Assembly (NCBI RefSeq): GCF_000376445.1
Contig: NZ_AQXI01000004.1
Coordinates: 124,001 to 188,000 of the forward strand
DNA length: 64,000 nucleotides
Source: Haladaptatus paucihalophilus DX253
GTDB lineage: Archaea > Halobacteriota > Halobacteria > Halobacteriales > Haladaptataceae
Direction of reading: 5' to 3'
Of this stretch, positions 35,458 through 46,005 are shown piece after piece. Every line of letters starts with the position of its first letter. Positions within the stretch are counted from its first letter, which is position 1. A model generated the notes under the pieces. The model saw only the letters and a program-made list of their open reading frames with translations, was not told where the DNA came from and did no database searches. A program made the position numbers and the translations under genes.

Positions 35458-36981
35458 TTACTCAAACCCGACATTAATGCTCTTGGTTTGGGTATACTCT
35501 TCTAAGGTTTCAAACGCAGTCTCACGACCGGTTCCAGATTGTTTGTACCCACCAAATGGCTGACCGGCTTGAAATTCATTGTAGGTGTTGATCCAGATAT
35601 TACCCGCTTCGATATCGCGTGCTGTCCTATAGGCAGAATCCAAATCGTCCGTGATGATTCCTGCTGCCAGACCGAACTGCGTGTCATTCGCCAGTTCGAT
35701 CATCGTATCATAAGAGGACCACCGAAACACTGCTTCGACGGGACCGAAGATTTCCTCTTGTGCAACCCTGCTTTCGTGGTCGAGATCTGAAATCACGGTT
35801 GGTGCGACAAAATTTCCATCAGTAAGCGCCTCATCATCAGGAGGCCCTCCACCAGTTAGAATTTCCGCATCCGCCTCCAGTGCCCATCCAATATATCGCA
35901 TCGTTCTCTCCAACTCGGCCTGTGATACTTTTGGACCTAGTTCTGTTTCGTCTAGGAGTGGATCTCCAACTGTCAGACTCCCAACTTCCTCCATATATGC
36001 CGGGAGGAACTGGTCGTAAATATCCTCATGGATTAGCAACCGAGTCCCAGCACAGCAGCACTCTCCTGCGTTGAAAAATAACGCTTTAGTTGTGACTGTT
36101 ACTGCTTTCTCTATATCAGCATCCGGGAATACGATTACAGGACTTTTTCCACCGAGCTCTAACGTAAGATCAGTGATCGTGTTCGCAGTGTTCTTCATCA
36201 CTCCATGGCCGACTTCAGTTGATCCTGTAAAAGCGATTTTTCGCACATCGTCATGGCTTACAAGGGGTGCACCTGCTTCGGCACCATATCCGGTGATAAG
36301 GTTGACAACACCGGGCGGTAAAACATCTTCAGTTTCGCGGATGAATTCAATTATCGATAGAGGAGTCTGCTCAGCTGGCTTCAACACAATTGTATTCCCA
36401 GCGGCAAGAGCCGGTGCCAATTTCCAAGAAGCCATAAGCAATGGGAAATTCCAGGGAGTGATTTGTCCAACCACTCCATAGGGCTCTTTAATTGTCTGGA
36501 TATGGTTATTACTATCTGTAGGAATTGTTTTTCCTTCCAAGAAACGGGCAGCACCAGCGAAGTATCGAAAGTGATCGATTACTAGATCAATATCGTCACG
36601 AGATTCAGTAATTGGTTTTCCATTATCAAGCGATTCAAGTTTTGCAAATTCCTTTTTTCGGGTCTCGATACGATCTGCGATTTCGGTTAATATTCGTTGC
36701 CGATCTGCTGTTGAATATGCAGCCCAACAATCATCATATGCTTTCCAGGCAGCATCAACCGCACGATCGATGTCAGCTTCGTTCCCGGCTTGCACTTCAG
36801 CAAGGACTTCTCCCGTTGTTGGGTCGCGTGTTTGGAGTGTCTGTCCGGAGGCACTGTCGACCCAGTTGCCTCCTATGTAGAGTTGAGCAGTATAGTACGG
36901 GAGGAGGTCGTTCGCGACCTCTCTGTGCCGTTGTTTGATGATCTGCTTTCGATTCGAAGATGTATTAGAATGTGTTGACAT
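35458..36981 (-). CDS. NAD(P)-dependent aldehyde dehydrogenase, copy 1
   Basis: A 507-residue aldehyde dehydrogenase that oxidises an aldehyde to its acid. Landmarks: TPWNFPLLMASWKLAPALAA, FTGSTEVGHGVMK (cofactor loop), LELGGKSP with the general-base Glu, and NAGECCCAGTRLL with the nucleophilic Cys among three cysteines. The three-cysteine active-site segment resembles betaine-aldehyde-type enzymes. It is a close paralogue of copy 2 at 37999-39522 and is separated from it by a regulator. Substrate cannot be fixed. Confidence 0.93.
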   Translation of the reverse strand: MSTHSNTSSNRKQIIKQRHREVANDLLPYYTAQLYIGGNWVDSASGQTLQTRDPTTGEVLAEVQAGNEADIDRAVDAAWKAYDDCWAAYSTADRQRILTEIADRIETRKKEFAKLESLDNGKPITESRDDIDLVIDHFRYFAGAARFLEGKTIPTDSNNHIQTIKEPYGVVGQITPWNFPLLMASWKLAPALAAGNTIVLKPAEQTPLSIIEFIRETEDVLPPGVVNLITGYGAEAGAPLVSHDDVRKIAFTGSTEVGHGVMKNTANTITDLTLELGGKSPVIVFPDADIEKAVTVTTKALFFNAGECCCAGTRLLIHEDIYDQFLPAYMEEVGSLTVGDPLLDETELGPKVSQAELERTMRYIGWALEADAEILTGGGPPDDEALTDGNFVAPTVISDLDHESRVAQEEIFGPVEAVFRWSSYDTMIELANDTQFGLAAGIITDDLDSAYRTARDIEAGNIWINTYNEFQAGQPFGGYKQSGTGRETAFETLEEYTQTKSINVGFE

Positions 36982-37173
36982 TGCTCGAAGTGCTATTCAC
37001 TATATCTTTGATGGTTCTACATAACTATTTGGTGCGGTTGTGGGAGGCGTTAAGATTGATAACTACTATTTCTTGCATTATGTTTGCCCTTCTCTGATCC
37101 ACCCGTACCTATCTCAATAGAGGCCGACACGGAAAACAAGGTTCAATCCGATAGGTTAGAATTCGATCTAAAT

Positions 37174-37803
37174 TTAGTCATTTGCCCCACCATCTGTGGC
37201 GACTACCCGTTCTGTCTCATCGTCGAGATCTTCTTCACGGTCCTCTGTTTCCCCGTCGTTGTTTTTTACGAACTTTTCCCCTTCTTCTGTTTCGTGGAGA
37301 ATTTGCTCGAGTACTTCCGTATCATTGCGGAATTTGTGTATCTCTGGTAGGGAACTCGAATCAAACTGTGCGATTAAATCGCCATGTTTCTTGAAAAATT
37401 CGTGTTTCCAAGTTTCGCTTTTCTCGTGCTTTCGGAAGCGAGCGATAAACTGCCAGTGATGATAATCATCTGCATTGAAGAACATTAAGACGTGGGGGTC
37501 ATTCATCAAATCGTCATAGCATTCTTCCCACCGATCCTCAAAGTTAGGATAATGAAATGCAATTTGGAAAAGATGGTACTCAAAAAAGCTCTCATTTAAT
37601 AGGGAAACTTGTCGAAACACGTCCTTGTCGCTCAAGTCACGAAGAATATCGTTTACACGATTATGCGACAGCGAGATCCCGTACTCATCCTCTAATCGTT
37701 CCTTTAGTACTCGCACCGAAGCAGTTGGATGCTCGATACGGGCCTTCAGAATAGCGATATCCCGAGCAGAAATATCGTCGATCTCATCGATGGCAGAAGG
37801 CAT
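37174..37803 (-). CDS. Winged-helix regulator between the aldehyde dehydrogenases
   Basis: A 209-residue protein with an N-terminal helix-turn-helix (LKERLEDEYGISLSHNRVND) and a C-terminal sensing region (about 80-165, HVLMFFNADDYHHWQFIARF). An acidic tail (EDREEDLDDETERVV) ends it. The start MPSAIDEIDD at 37803 is chosen; the longer frame to 37848 adds a basic, non-conserved-looking stretch. Its place between the two aldehyde dehydrogenase genes, with own intergenic gaps of about 190 bases each, suggests it controls them. Confidence 0.78.
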   Translation of the reverse strand: MPSAIDEIDDISARDIAILKARIEHPTASVRVLKERLEDEYGISLSHNRVNDILRDLSDKDVFRQVSLLNESFFEYHLFQIAFHYPNFEDRWEECYDDLMNDPHVLMFFNADDYHHWQFIARFRKHEKSETWKHEFFKKHGDLIAQFDSSSLPEIHKFRNDTEVLEQILHETEEGEKFVKNNDGETEDREEDLDDETERVVATDGGAND

Positions 37804-37998
37804 GGTCTTATTGAGTCTATGGGGTTTCCAGATTAAAGGTCTTTTCACTTTTTGAGTTTGTTTGGCCTTCTCTGACGGGGTTTCTACGTTATTCCGGGTT
37901 GTATTCTTGAAACAACGTGTGGAAATTCCCGGGCCAAAAATGATCAGTGGCTATCTGATGGCAAGGACTGCCATTGGGAGGCCGAGAGCCAACGATCT

Positions 37999-39522
<1,524 letters not shown>

Positions 39523-39639
39523 TACGACAGTTATTCTGTAGACATCATTAATAACAATTTCTGTTCGGTAGTTACATATAAATCTGATATCGGCCTATAG
39601 CCATTACAATACACACTAATTCTGCCCTAGTCCGGTAAA

Positions 39640-39652
39640 TATTTATAATATA
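39640..39652 (+). promoter_or_regulatory. TATA box of the alcohol dehydrogenase gene
   Basis: TATTTATAATATA lies 22 to 34 bases before the ATG at 39673, the spacing expected for a leaderless haloarchaeal transcript. A weak purine stretch only follows it. Confidence 0.6.
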
Positions 39653-39672
39653 ATGATAGACAATGACGTGCA

Positions 39673-40737
39673 ATGCGAGCTGTAGTACTCGAGGAATTCC
39701 AAGAACCGCTGCAAGTACAGGACGTCGAACGACCAGAGCCAGAGTCACATGGTATTGTCGCAGAAGTCAACGGCTGTGGTGTGTGCCGAAGTGACTGGCA
39801 TTGTTGGCAAGGAGATTGGGATTGGTTCGGCTACCGGCCAGATCCGCCACACATTCTCGGCCACGAGCCTTGTGGCACAGTCGTAGCCGTGGGCGAAGAT
39901 GTCGAGAGCGTCTCAGAAGGGGACCACATCGCAATTCCCTTCAATTTCGCCTGCGGGAAATGTGACCTTTGTCGGAATGGGCACGAGAACATCTGTGAGA
40001 ATCACGTTGGGCTTGGCTTCATGAACGAAGCCCCTGGTGCATTCGCCGAAGAGGTTCACGTACCACACGCGGATATCAACGCTGTTCCGCTCCCAGGCAG
40101 CATTCATCCTGACACAGCTGCAGGAATCGGTTGCCGATTTATGACGTCGTATCACGCGATGGCGCATCGTGGTGATGTTGGCAATGGCGAAGACGTCGTT
40201 GTTCACGGCCTTGGTGGCATCGGACTTTCTGCCGTTCACATCGCGAACGCGCTCGGTGCGAACGTTATCGGAGTCGACCTCTTCGATGAGAAACTCGACA
40301 AAGCAGAAAGCCTCGGCGCCGTTGAAACTGTAAATGCAAGTGAGGTTGACGACGCTGCAAAGGAGGTTCAAGATATCACGAACGGCGGTGCTGATTGCTC
40401 AGTCGATGCACTGGGAATCGAGACGACATGCCTAAATGCTGTGAATTCTCTCAAAAAAGGTGGTCGCCATGTCCAAGTTGGACTCACGACCTCCGAGGAA
40501 GCGGGCCAAGTGCCGCTGCCAACCGACGAATTCGTAGCCAAAGAGATCGATTTCCGTGGCTCGCTTGGTCTCCAACCATCACGGTACTCCGAGATGTTGG
40601 ATATGATCAAGACGGGGAAGCTTGACCCGACCGAACTCGTGTCGGAAACCATCTCGATCGATGAAGTTCCGGATAAGCTTGCGGCAATGAGCGACTACGA
40701 TACGATGGGAATCCCCGTCTGCAGTGACTTCAGCTAG
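39673..40737 (+). CDS. Zinc-dependent alcohol dehydrogenase (MDR family)
   Basis: A 354-residue medium-chain dehydrogenase. Catalytic zinc ligands: Cys38 in GCGVCRSDWH and His64-Glu65 in ILGHEPCG; structural zinc: CGKCDLCRNGHENIC (about 94-108). The NAD(P) fold has VVVHGLGGIGLSAVHIANAL, followed by VDLFDEKLDKA, in which the Asp after the second strand favours NAD. It oxidises an alcohol to an aldehyde, or the reverse, and the adjacent aldehyde dehydrogenases could take the aldehyde further. Substrate unknown. Confidence 0.93.
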   Translation: MRAVVLEEFQEPLQVQDVERPEPESHGIVAEVNGCGVCRSDWHCWQGDWDWFGYRPDPPHILGHEPCGTVVAVGEDVESVSEGDHIAIPFNFACGKCDLCRNGHENICENHVGLGFMNEAPGAFAEEVHVPHADINAVPLPGSIHPDTAAGIGCRFMTSYHAMAHRGDVGNGEDVVVHGLGGIGLSAVHIANALGANVIGVDLFDEKLDKAESLGAVETVNASEVDDAAKEVQDITNGGADCSVDALGIETTCLNAVNSLKKGGRHVQVGLTTSEEAGQVPLPTDEFVAKEIDFRGSLGLQPSRYSEMLDMIKTGKLDPTELVSETISIDEVPDKLAAMSDYDTMGIPVCSDFS

Positions 40738-40908
40738 ATATTTATCTAGCTAACAATTTTTATCGTGTAGAAGAACGGGAGAGATATCTATGCCATATTC
40801 ACTGAGAGCTATCGGAATCACTAGGCACTCAGTAAGTAGGGTCAATTATCCGGTCTTTTGCCAGTGAGGTGAAGACGTAAGCCGAGGGAGTGCCGTGGTT
40901 AGCTCCAT

Positions 40909-40993
40909 TGGAACTGCCGAACGAACCACTGCTTCAGCCCTTTTTATCCATGGTACGCTAAGTGACGGTCTCGGATATCCCCGACCAGCGACC
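40909..40993 (+). pseudogene. Relic of a SWIM/SprT junction
   Basis: GGAACTGCCGAACGAACCAC followed by CTTTTTATCCATGGTACGC matches the junction between the SWIM gene end (ELPN, stop) and SprT start (ATGGCACGC) at 43670-43720 and 60020-60070. Here the SWIM stop has been lost and the SprT frame hits TAA after three codons. Only about 85 bases remain. Confidence 0.6.
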
Positions 40994-41151
40994 ACCACGG
41001 GAAAGAAGGCACTATCACGGACGTCTTGCAGGACACTCTCGGAGACGAAACTGGGCGAGAATTAGACTCCTACAGCTATCGCATTGAAACCGATGGTGAG
41101 GGAATCGATGTCTGGTTTCGGCATCGCGACTTGGTGCCAGTATCTCAGTAA
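40993..41151 (+). pseudogene. C-terminal scrap of an unknown protein
   Basis: The frame HHGKEGTITDVLQDTLGDET, GRELDSYSYRIETDGEGIDV and WFRHRDLVPVSQ ends at TAA 41149-41151. There is no in-frame start. It begins exactly where the SWIM/SprT relic ends, so the two were probably joined by recombination. The GTITDV and VWFRHRDL parts suggest a small beta barrel. Remaining bases of 40738-41174 show nothing else. Confidence 0.35.
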
Positions 41152-41174
41152 CCAATTACCGATACGCCACTGCA

Positions 41175-41414
41175 ATGGCCGATAACGAACGCAAACCCAC
41201 GTGGCCACAGATCCGAGATGCACTCGGAGTCGACGAAGATCGCCTTTGCAGTGCGTGGCTCACGGGAAGTTTTGTGAACCCGACGAAGAAAGTCACACGA
41301 GAGAGCGATGTCGATGTTGTCCTCGCATTCGAGAGCTTCGATGCTATGGACGACTTCGAATATGATGGGTGCTATCCGGAGATAATCGAGGTCGGAGGCA
41401 TCACTCGAGAGTGA
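41175..41414 (+). CDS. MNT-like nucleotidyltransferase, short or truncated
   Basis: A 79-residue protein with the minimal nucleotidyltransferase pattern: LTGSFVNPTKKVTRESDVDV gives G-S then D-x-D after 13 residues. The chain stops soon after the third strand (YPEIIEVGGITRE), where the third catalytic Asp and the rest of the fold would follow, so it is probably truncated. MNT-type proteins usually act with HEPN partners as toxin-antitoxin systems; none is found here. Confidence 0.5.
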   Translation: MADNERKPTWPQIRDALGVDEDRLCSAWLTGSFVNPTKKVTRESDVDVVLAFESFDAMDDFEYDGCYPEIIEVGGITRE

Positions 41415-41533
41415 TTATGATGGTGAAAGCGGCATACAGGTACCAGAAATGGATCGGTCGGCTGGTCTTGGACAAAGACTAAATTGAGGTCTTCAGCTAC
41501 AATCACGAGAAGACCGGGTTACTATGGATCGCG

Positions 41534-41788
41534 TTATTCTTCATTTTCACGAGGATCCAGGACAAACTCATACAGACCCCGAGTATACCGACGGATCCAG
41601 CCTGCATTAGTCAACTCCCGCAGATAGAACTCCACATTCCCCTTCGTAATGCCCGTATCCTCGTGAATCGATCGCGGAGTATGACGACCCCATGGCTGAT
41701 CGGTACCACGACTCTCTTTGAAGGCTTTCAACACCCTTTCCCCATCACCAGTCGGTTCAAAGTTCTCATTCACTGTTCCTCTGGACAT
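41534..41788 (-). CDS. Small winged-helix protein, paralogue of 17224
   Basis: An 84-residue winged helix: PRSIHEDTGITKGNVEFYLR is the helix-turn-helix, and ELTNAGWIRRYTRGLYEFVL the last helix and wing. It shares its ending with the protein at 17224-17454. Start 41788 fits family length. No partner gene is adjacent; the neighbour 41175-41414 is on the other strand, converging. Confidence 0.7.
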   Translation of the reverse strand: MSRGTVNENFEPTGDGERVLKAFKESRGTDQPWGRHTPRSIHEDTGITKGNVEFYLRELTNAGWIRRYTRGLYEFVLDPRENEE

Positions 41789-42200
41789 GATTTCAACCCA
41801 ATCTCATAGTAAGTCTCGCTACGATATCTACTTTCCTTCCCATTCAGGAAATTCACTATGAACTACAAATCTTTATTATGGTAGTAATCGTACATGTATC
41901 TGAGGGGCAGACGAGGACTTGGTCTTCTACTACCCTACAAATAACAAATAAATCGGGAGGCGGGCAGACCTGTGAAGGTTCTGTGCTGATGAATGATTTA
42001 CGGGTGGAACCATTCCCGTAGGAGCTACACCGCAATGTGGTCACTGGCACTGACAGGCGGGCGGCAACCACAAGCCGGTGAAATGGGAGTCCCCTGGCGG
42101 CATCCATTGAGAGAAAACCACTGGTAGCAATCGTGTACTGTCTATTCAGGACATCATTTGCGTACCCTCGCCACGGATTTACGGCGGGGTGGGGCCAACA
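41789..42200. other. Gene-free stretch with small hairpins
   Basis: No coding frame is convincing. Visible features: TACGGG/CCCGTA that could pair around 42000-42025, GC-rich segments around 42030-42110, and TTTGCGTACCCTCGCCACGG (42159-42178), close to TTTGCATACCCCCGTCGCGG at 42701-42720, each shortly before a gene for a membrane or secreted protein. It could be a degraded insertion-sequence end, but I cannot show that. Confidence 0.3.
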
Positions 42201-42671
42201 ATGGCGACCGAAAAACAACAACCGATAAGCGGGAATGAGAGAAGAGAACTGGATTCGAAAAAAGAACAGTCGTATAACTGGATGCTAATCAGTGCAAAAT
42301 GGGCGGTGATCTGTTTTGCCGCCTTAGTTCACGGTGCGTTAGGAATGGCTATGTTCGCTGCATTCGCGCCAACTCTCGGATTTGCCCTCGCAAGTGGTGG
42401 AACCATCCTATACTTGTGGCAGCTAAAAGAGCCACCGCTGCAAACGCTCGGAAATTCATTCTACATTGGAGCATTTCTGTTCGTTGCTGCTGCGATCGGC
42501 CTCTCTCTCAGTGCATTCACTGCAGGTCCGGCAGGTGCACTCGCTGGGATGTTTGGATTGGTTCTGTTTGGTTTCGGGGGTCTTGTCCTTGCGGTCGGGG
42601 CTTTCGGTGCCGGAAAGCTAACACTCAGGCTGGCAGCTCGTCGTGAGAACAGAAAACAACCGTCTGGATAA
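42201..42671 (+). CDS. Small integral membrane protein
   Basis: A 156-residue protein with a polar, charged N terminus (about 28 residues) and four probable membrane spans: about 30-50 (SAKWAVICFAALVHGALGMA), 52-70, 82-105 and 112-140, the last rich in Gly and Ala. A short basic tail follows. ATG 42201 is preferred over a GTG at 42189. Function unknown; next is the secreted protein at 42753. Confidence 0.65.
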   Translation: MATEKQQPISGNERRELDSKKEQSYNWMLISAKWAVICFAALVHGALGMAMFAAFAPTLGFALASGGTILYLWQLKEPPLQTLGNSFYIGAFLFVAAAIGLSLSAFTAGPAGALAGMFGLVLFGFGGLVLAVGAFGAGKLTLRLAARRENRKQPSG

Positions 42672-42752
42672 GAACTCAGCTTTCAGACCTTGCTGTACAA
42701 TTTGCATACCCCCGTCGCGGCTTCAAGATGGGGAAAGAGGACAAGGATAACA

Positions 42753-43175
42753 ATGACCAAAATGAATCGTCGTGTCTTCATGCACTCCGTCGGTCTCGGT
42801 GCTGTTGGACTGAGTGTTGCTGGTACTGCTAATGCCTGCAAGCACAAGCATGGCAAGAAGGAGAAGAAGCGAGCGAGCAAACACAACTTGGCACCACACA
42901 CGAAAATCATCGGCGACTCGTGGCGGCCAATCGAATCGTTTGGGACAACTGAGTACGCCATCACTGGCGAGGTCAAATGGACGGGTCAGTTTCCTGCCGA
43001 GATGTTCATTACCGCAACGTTCTACGATAAGCGGGAAACTGTGTTATCGTCAGATGGAATTGACTCTTTGTCACTCACACCTGGTGAAACTGGGGGGTTC
43101 CAAATCGATTATCTCAACGAAAATCCGAAGGAAGTAGCCGACTACAAATTAGCGACGGAAGTGTTCCGTCAATAA
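42753..43175 (+). CDS. Secreted FxLYD-like domain protein
   Basis: A 140-residue exported protein. The first 29 residues (NRRVFMHSVGLGAVGLSVAG, then TANAC) are a Tat-type signal; the Cys just after could be a lipid anchor, though the lipobox is imperfect. A Lys/Arg-rich linker precedes a beta sandwich with YAITGEVKWTGQFPAEMFIT, ATFYDKRETVLSSDG and LTPGETGGFQI, matching the FxLYD pattern of surface proteins. Starts at 42753 or 42762. Confidence 0.65.
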   Translation: MTKMNRRVFMHSVGLGAVGLSVAGTANACKHKHGKKEKKRASKHNLAPHTKIIGDSWRPIESFGTTEYAITGEVKWTGQFPAEMFITATFYDKRETVLSSDGIDSLSLTPGETGGFQIDYLNENPKEVADYKLATEVFRQ

Positions 43176-43203
43176 GATTGTAGGAGATCGGTGTGGATTT
43201 TCC

Positions 43204-43245
43204 TAGATTGATTTTCCGGAGAAATCGGAACCGTAGCTGGACCTC
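43204..43245 (+). repeat. Scrap similar to the lipoprotein gene at 32.46 kb
   Basis: CCGGAGAAATCGGAACCGTA with flanking bases resembles CCGGAGAAATCGGAACTGTG at about 32466-32485, which encodes GEIGTVAG in the lipoprotein. The match is about 35-40 bases. It shows recombination between the two regions. The rest of 43176-43324 holds nothing clear. Confidence 0.4.
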
Positions 43246-43324
43246 GGGTTCTTTCTACCAACCTAATCAGTACGTTTACACGACAGTGGGGAGACTCTAT
43301 AAGGACTGATCTGTACGGTTTCTG

Positions 43325-43680
43325 ATCCTGCCGAGACGGCACAGAAACGCGCACAGGCCGAACAATTTGCCTTCGACGTCGATGCCCCCGGACTCATCGA
43401 AGTGACCAACGAGAGTCACGAGAACCCCGAAGATCACCAGTACATCGTCTCCATCGACGACGTGACGCACGAACTGATGGCCTGCACGTGCCCGCATCAC
43501 GCCCACCGCAACGCATACTGCAAACATATGGCCGCCGTCGAAAACGCAACCGAAGAGGGAACGCTTGACGCCTTCCCGTCCGAGGACGAAGACGAACCCG
43601 ACAACTGTGACTGCGACGGCCTTAACGGGTTCCCGTGCTGGCCATGCGTGCGAACGGGACGGAAAGAACTGCCGAACTAA
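43325..43680 (+). pseudogene. SWIM zinc-finger protein, 5' end missing (copy 1)
   Basis: The frame DPAETAQKRAQAEQFAFDVD continues through the SWIM motif CTCPHHAHRNAYCKH to CDCDGLNGFPCWPCVRTGRK and ELPN. Compared with the intact copy at 49148 the first dozen codons (MSTKTPSELEAD) are lost. A GTG at 43402 could still start a shorter 92-residue protein with the whole SWIM motif. It is followed at once by a SprT relic. Confidence 0.7.
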
Positions 43681-43704
43681 CCACCGCTTCAGCTGTTTTT
43701 ATCC

Positions 43705-44292
43705 ATGGCACGCCAATTGACGTTCTCGGATATCACCGACCAGCGAATGCTTACGATGTGTATGGAGACAGCATCGACAAATGCGACGTAACTCCGACGA
43801 CAAAGACAGTACTACTTGATGTCATCCAATACTGACAGTGCGTGACTGGGGTCATCCACTACGCGTTACAAATCTTGGGAGACCAACGCCAACAACAAGC
43901 AGTACGAAAAACGAGATCATGAAGGCCGTATCTTCAGCGATGCCGTTTGATTCCAGTAAGAATTCGACTACGTACGCTGCAGGGAGGGCTACGACAACAA
44001 AGGCGATCGTTATCCAATTTTCACGGCTTACCATCGATATTTTTGGATAAACCTTCCATTCAGAAATAATTTGTGTGTAGTAACGATCACGCCGCAGAGC
44101 TGTTTATTGCCGATTCTACTCAAAGCAATTGCGGAGTGATAAGGTTGCCACAAAACTGCCTGGCAGTACTACGAATTCGGCGACGCAGATCACGGCACAA
44201 CGTTCACCCGATGGACGGATACACTCGACACCTCACAGTACTGCAAACGGTTCACTTCGCCGAACTGGTGGGTAATTTGCGAGGAGAGCAAT
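43705..44292 (+). pseudogene. SprT-like metallopeptidase relic (copy 1)
   Basis: The first 45 bases match the start of the intact gene at 60059 (ATGGCACGCCAATTGAC), then the frame decays. From about 44150 similarity returns: YYEFGDADHGTTFTRWTDTL and the cysteine region of the ribbon (ICEE), matching YHEFGDADHGSTFTRWTDYL. The HExxH segment between is lost, and a small membrane gene on the other strand (43852-44034) occupies the gap. Beyond 44292, bases up to about 44420 still match the DNA after the intact copy, including a GGTTAGTA/TACTAAC hairpin. Confidence 0.7.
43852..44034 (-). CDS. Small two-span membrane protein
   Basis: A 60-residue protein, MVSRENWITIAFVVVALPAA then YVVEFLLESNGIAEDTAFMI and SFFVLLVVGVGLPRFVTRSG, with two clear membrane spans. 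It lies inside the broken SprT copy on the opposite strand. Two-span proteins of this kind are common next to haloarchaeal regulators; no function is known. Confidence 0.55.
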   Translation of the reverse strand: MVSRENWITIAFVVVALPAAYVVEFLLESNGIAEDTAFMISFFVLLVVGVGLPRFVTRSG

Positions 44293-44476
44293 GGACAATC
44301 TCCGCGATAGAGAATTAGACACGAGGAAGATTATTGCGAAGTATTGCTTCTTGTTCGAGCCATTTCTATTGTGTTTGCATCGGAATTCAGATGGAGTTTG
44401 GTTAGTAGTCAATACTAACTTCAGACACCCACGGTGAAACTTCTCACCTACGATAGCCAACCAGAACTCGTTGAAA

Positions 44477-44550
44477 AGCCTTAGGAGAGATTTGAACTCT
44501 CGACCGACTCCTTACAAAGGAGTTGCTCTGCCAGCCTGAGCTACCAAGGC
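44477..44550 (-). tRNA. tRNA-Thr (anticodon TGT)
   Basis: The minus strand folds as a tRNA: acceptor GCCTTGG with CTAAGGC, D arm TAGCTCAGGCTGGCAGAGC, anticodon arm ACTCC-TTTGTAA-GGAGT with anticodon TGT, and T arm GAGAG-TTCAAAT-CTCTC. It is 74 bases without CCA. The SWIM/SprT relic ends about 50 bases beyond its 3' end, a usual place for integrated elements. Confidence 0.93.
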
Positions 44551-44697
44551 ACTCCGATGTCACTACGCACCCAACAAAGACCTTCTCCTTTCCTTGTCTC
44601 TCGTTACCGTAATTGATTCCCAGTCTCCTGTCAACCAATATATCACGTAACTCGTTGCCACACAAGAACTTTAATCAATACAAATAATTATCAATCA

Positions 44698-45513
44698 ATG
44701 TTTCAGCGTCCGGTACAGCATATTTTCTTTGATCTTGCATTCGGGGTCTATACTGCCATCCTTGCCCTCGTAGTTGTAGCACTCCTCACGAGCACTCACT
44801 ATCTTTCGCGTATCTCACTCGCTACAGCCTGCTTCGGCTTTTTGCTTGGCGTTGCACTTGCAGTAGCTCGCGATAATCTTATTGAATTACTTGTTCGTAC
44901 TCGTCTCTATCTCGCGGCTTCACTCGGACCGCTGTTGTTTCTCTTGATCACCGATATTGGCACTTCTTCCGGCGTCATCCCAGATGCAAATCTGCTTCAA
45001 GATTTGACCGATGAAGCTCTGTTACTCGCAATCACAGGGCTCATTCTCTATGGTACAACGATGAATTGCTATGCTGTAATCCTCCAGCAAAATGAAGACG
45101 TGCTCACAGAGTGGTTCGGACGAGCCGATACACGGTATCTCCGTTTCGTTCGAATACTCTCGTTCGTGAGTGGTCTCGTCTTCCTTGCGAGTGGACTCAT
45201 GCTCCCTATTTCAATAGAACCTGCTCAGGGGTTGTTCGCCTCGATTGGCGGCGTTCTCCTTGCTAATGCAGTAATCGTCGGAAAAACCAGGCACTATACA
45301 CTGGTTGAGAGCGGCCTCCTCGTAAAACGGAGTGGCACACTCGCTACCCGATTTATTCCACGCCAGCAGCTACGCTCGGTCGAATACAATGAGGATGTTC
45401 TCACGCTTCATCGAGGGTTCCCATGGCCAGTGCCATTTCGATGTCGACTCGGACCGATTCCAGATTCTGAATCAGTGGCCTACTCACTTCAGAAGTATGT
45501 AGACGGAGATTAG
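44698..45513 (+). CDS. Membrane protein with C-terminal PH-like domain
   Basis: A 271-residue protein. About six membrane spans cover residues 10-195 (YTAILALVVVALLTSTHYLS; LLLAITGLILYGTTMNCYAV; FVSGLVFLASGLMLPI). The last 75 residues (HYTLVESGLLVKRSGTLATR FIPRQQLRSVEYNEDVLTLH) look like a cytoplasmic bacterial-PH-type domain. ATG 44698 follows an AT-rich promoter region after the tRNA. Function not recognised. Confidence 0.7.
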   Translation: MFQRPVQHIFFDLAFGVYTAILALVVVALLTSTHYLSRISLATACFGFLLGVALAVARDNLIELLVRTRLYLAASLGPLLFLLITDIGTSSGVIPDANLLQDLTDEALLLAITGLILYGTTMNCYAVILQQNEDVLTEWFGRADTRYLRFVRILSFVSGLVFLASGLMLPISIEPAQGLFASIGGVLLANAVIVGKTRHYTLVESGLLVKRSGTLATRFIPRQQLRSVEYNEDVLTLHRGFPWPVPFRCRLGPIPDSESVAYSLQKYVDGD

Positions 45514-45524
45514 AACCAAGATTC

Positions 45525-45743
45525 CTACTGAGAGAGGACACGGCGAATCGGGGTCTGAACGAGATACAGTGCGATTGTCGCACCAAGGAATGGCGTGAGA
45601 GCATCACTGACTGTGTGAATATTGCCGATGAGGAGATTGACGAGTACAGCAATGATTCCAACGAGAACAGAAAACGCCAGACGCTGCTTGTCGAATAAGA
45701 GTTCTCGAGAGGAGGGAGATGAGCGAGCTGAGTTTGCTGTCAT
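45525..45743 (-). CDS. Small two-span membrane protein
   Basis: A 72-residue protein with a polar N terminus (MTANSARSSPSSRELLFDKQ) and two membrane spans (LAFSVLVGIIAVLVNLLIGN; LTPFLGATIALYLVQTPI). It converges on the gene at 44698 with only 11 bases between stops. Conserved-looking but unnamed. Confidence 0.6.
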   Translation of the reverse strand: MTANSARSSPSSRELLFDKQRLAFSVLVGIIAVLVNLLIGNIHTVSDALTPFLGATIALYLVQTPIRRVLSQ

Positions 45744-46005
45744 ACAAACCTATTGGATAGTGTTCTGAATAAACATTACGAGTGGATCGAAATTAGCGTA
45801 TCTCTATCTTTTTGAGGAACATTCAACACCCACTAAGTCATCGTACCGATGAATTGCTCTCTTTGTTCCTGGTCGGCCTTTGGTGTGGCTCTCATTTAGC
45901 AGCGAGCAGCACCTGATCACGACGCTGCCTTCTCGATAATCGCTAAAACAGTCTCACATGTTATAATAACTATTTGACGTAGTGTATTCTCATAGAGACT
46001 ACAGT

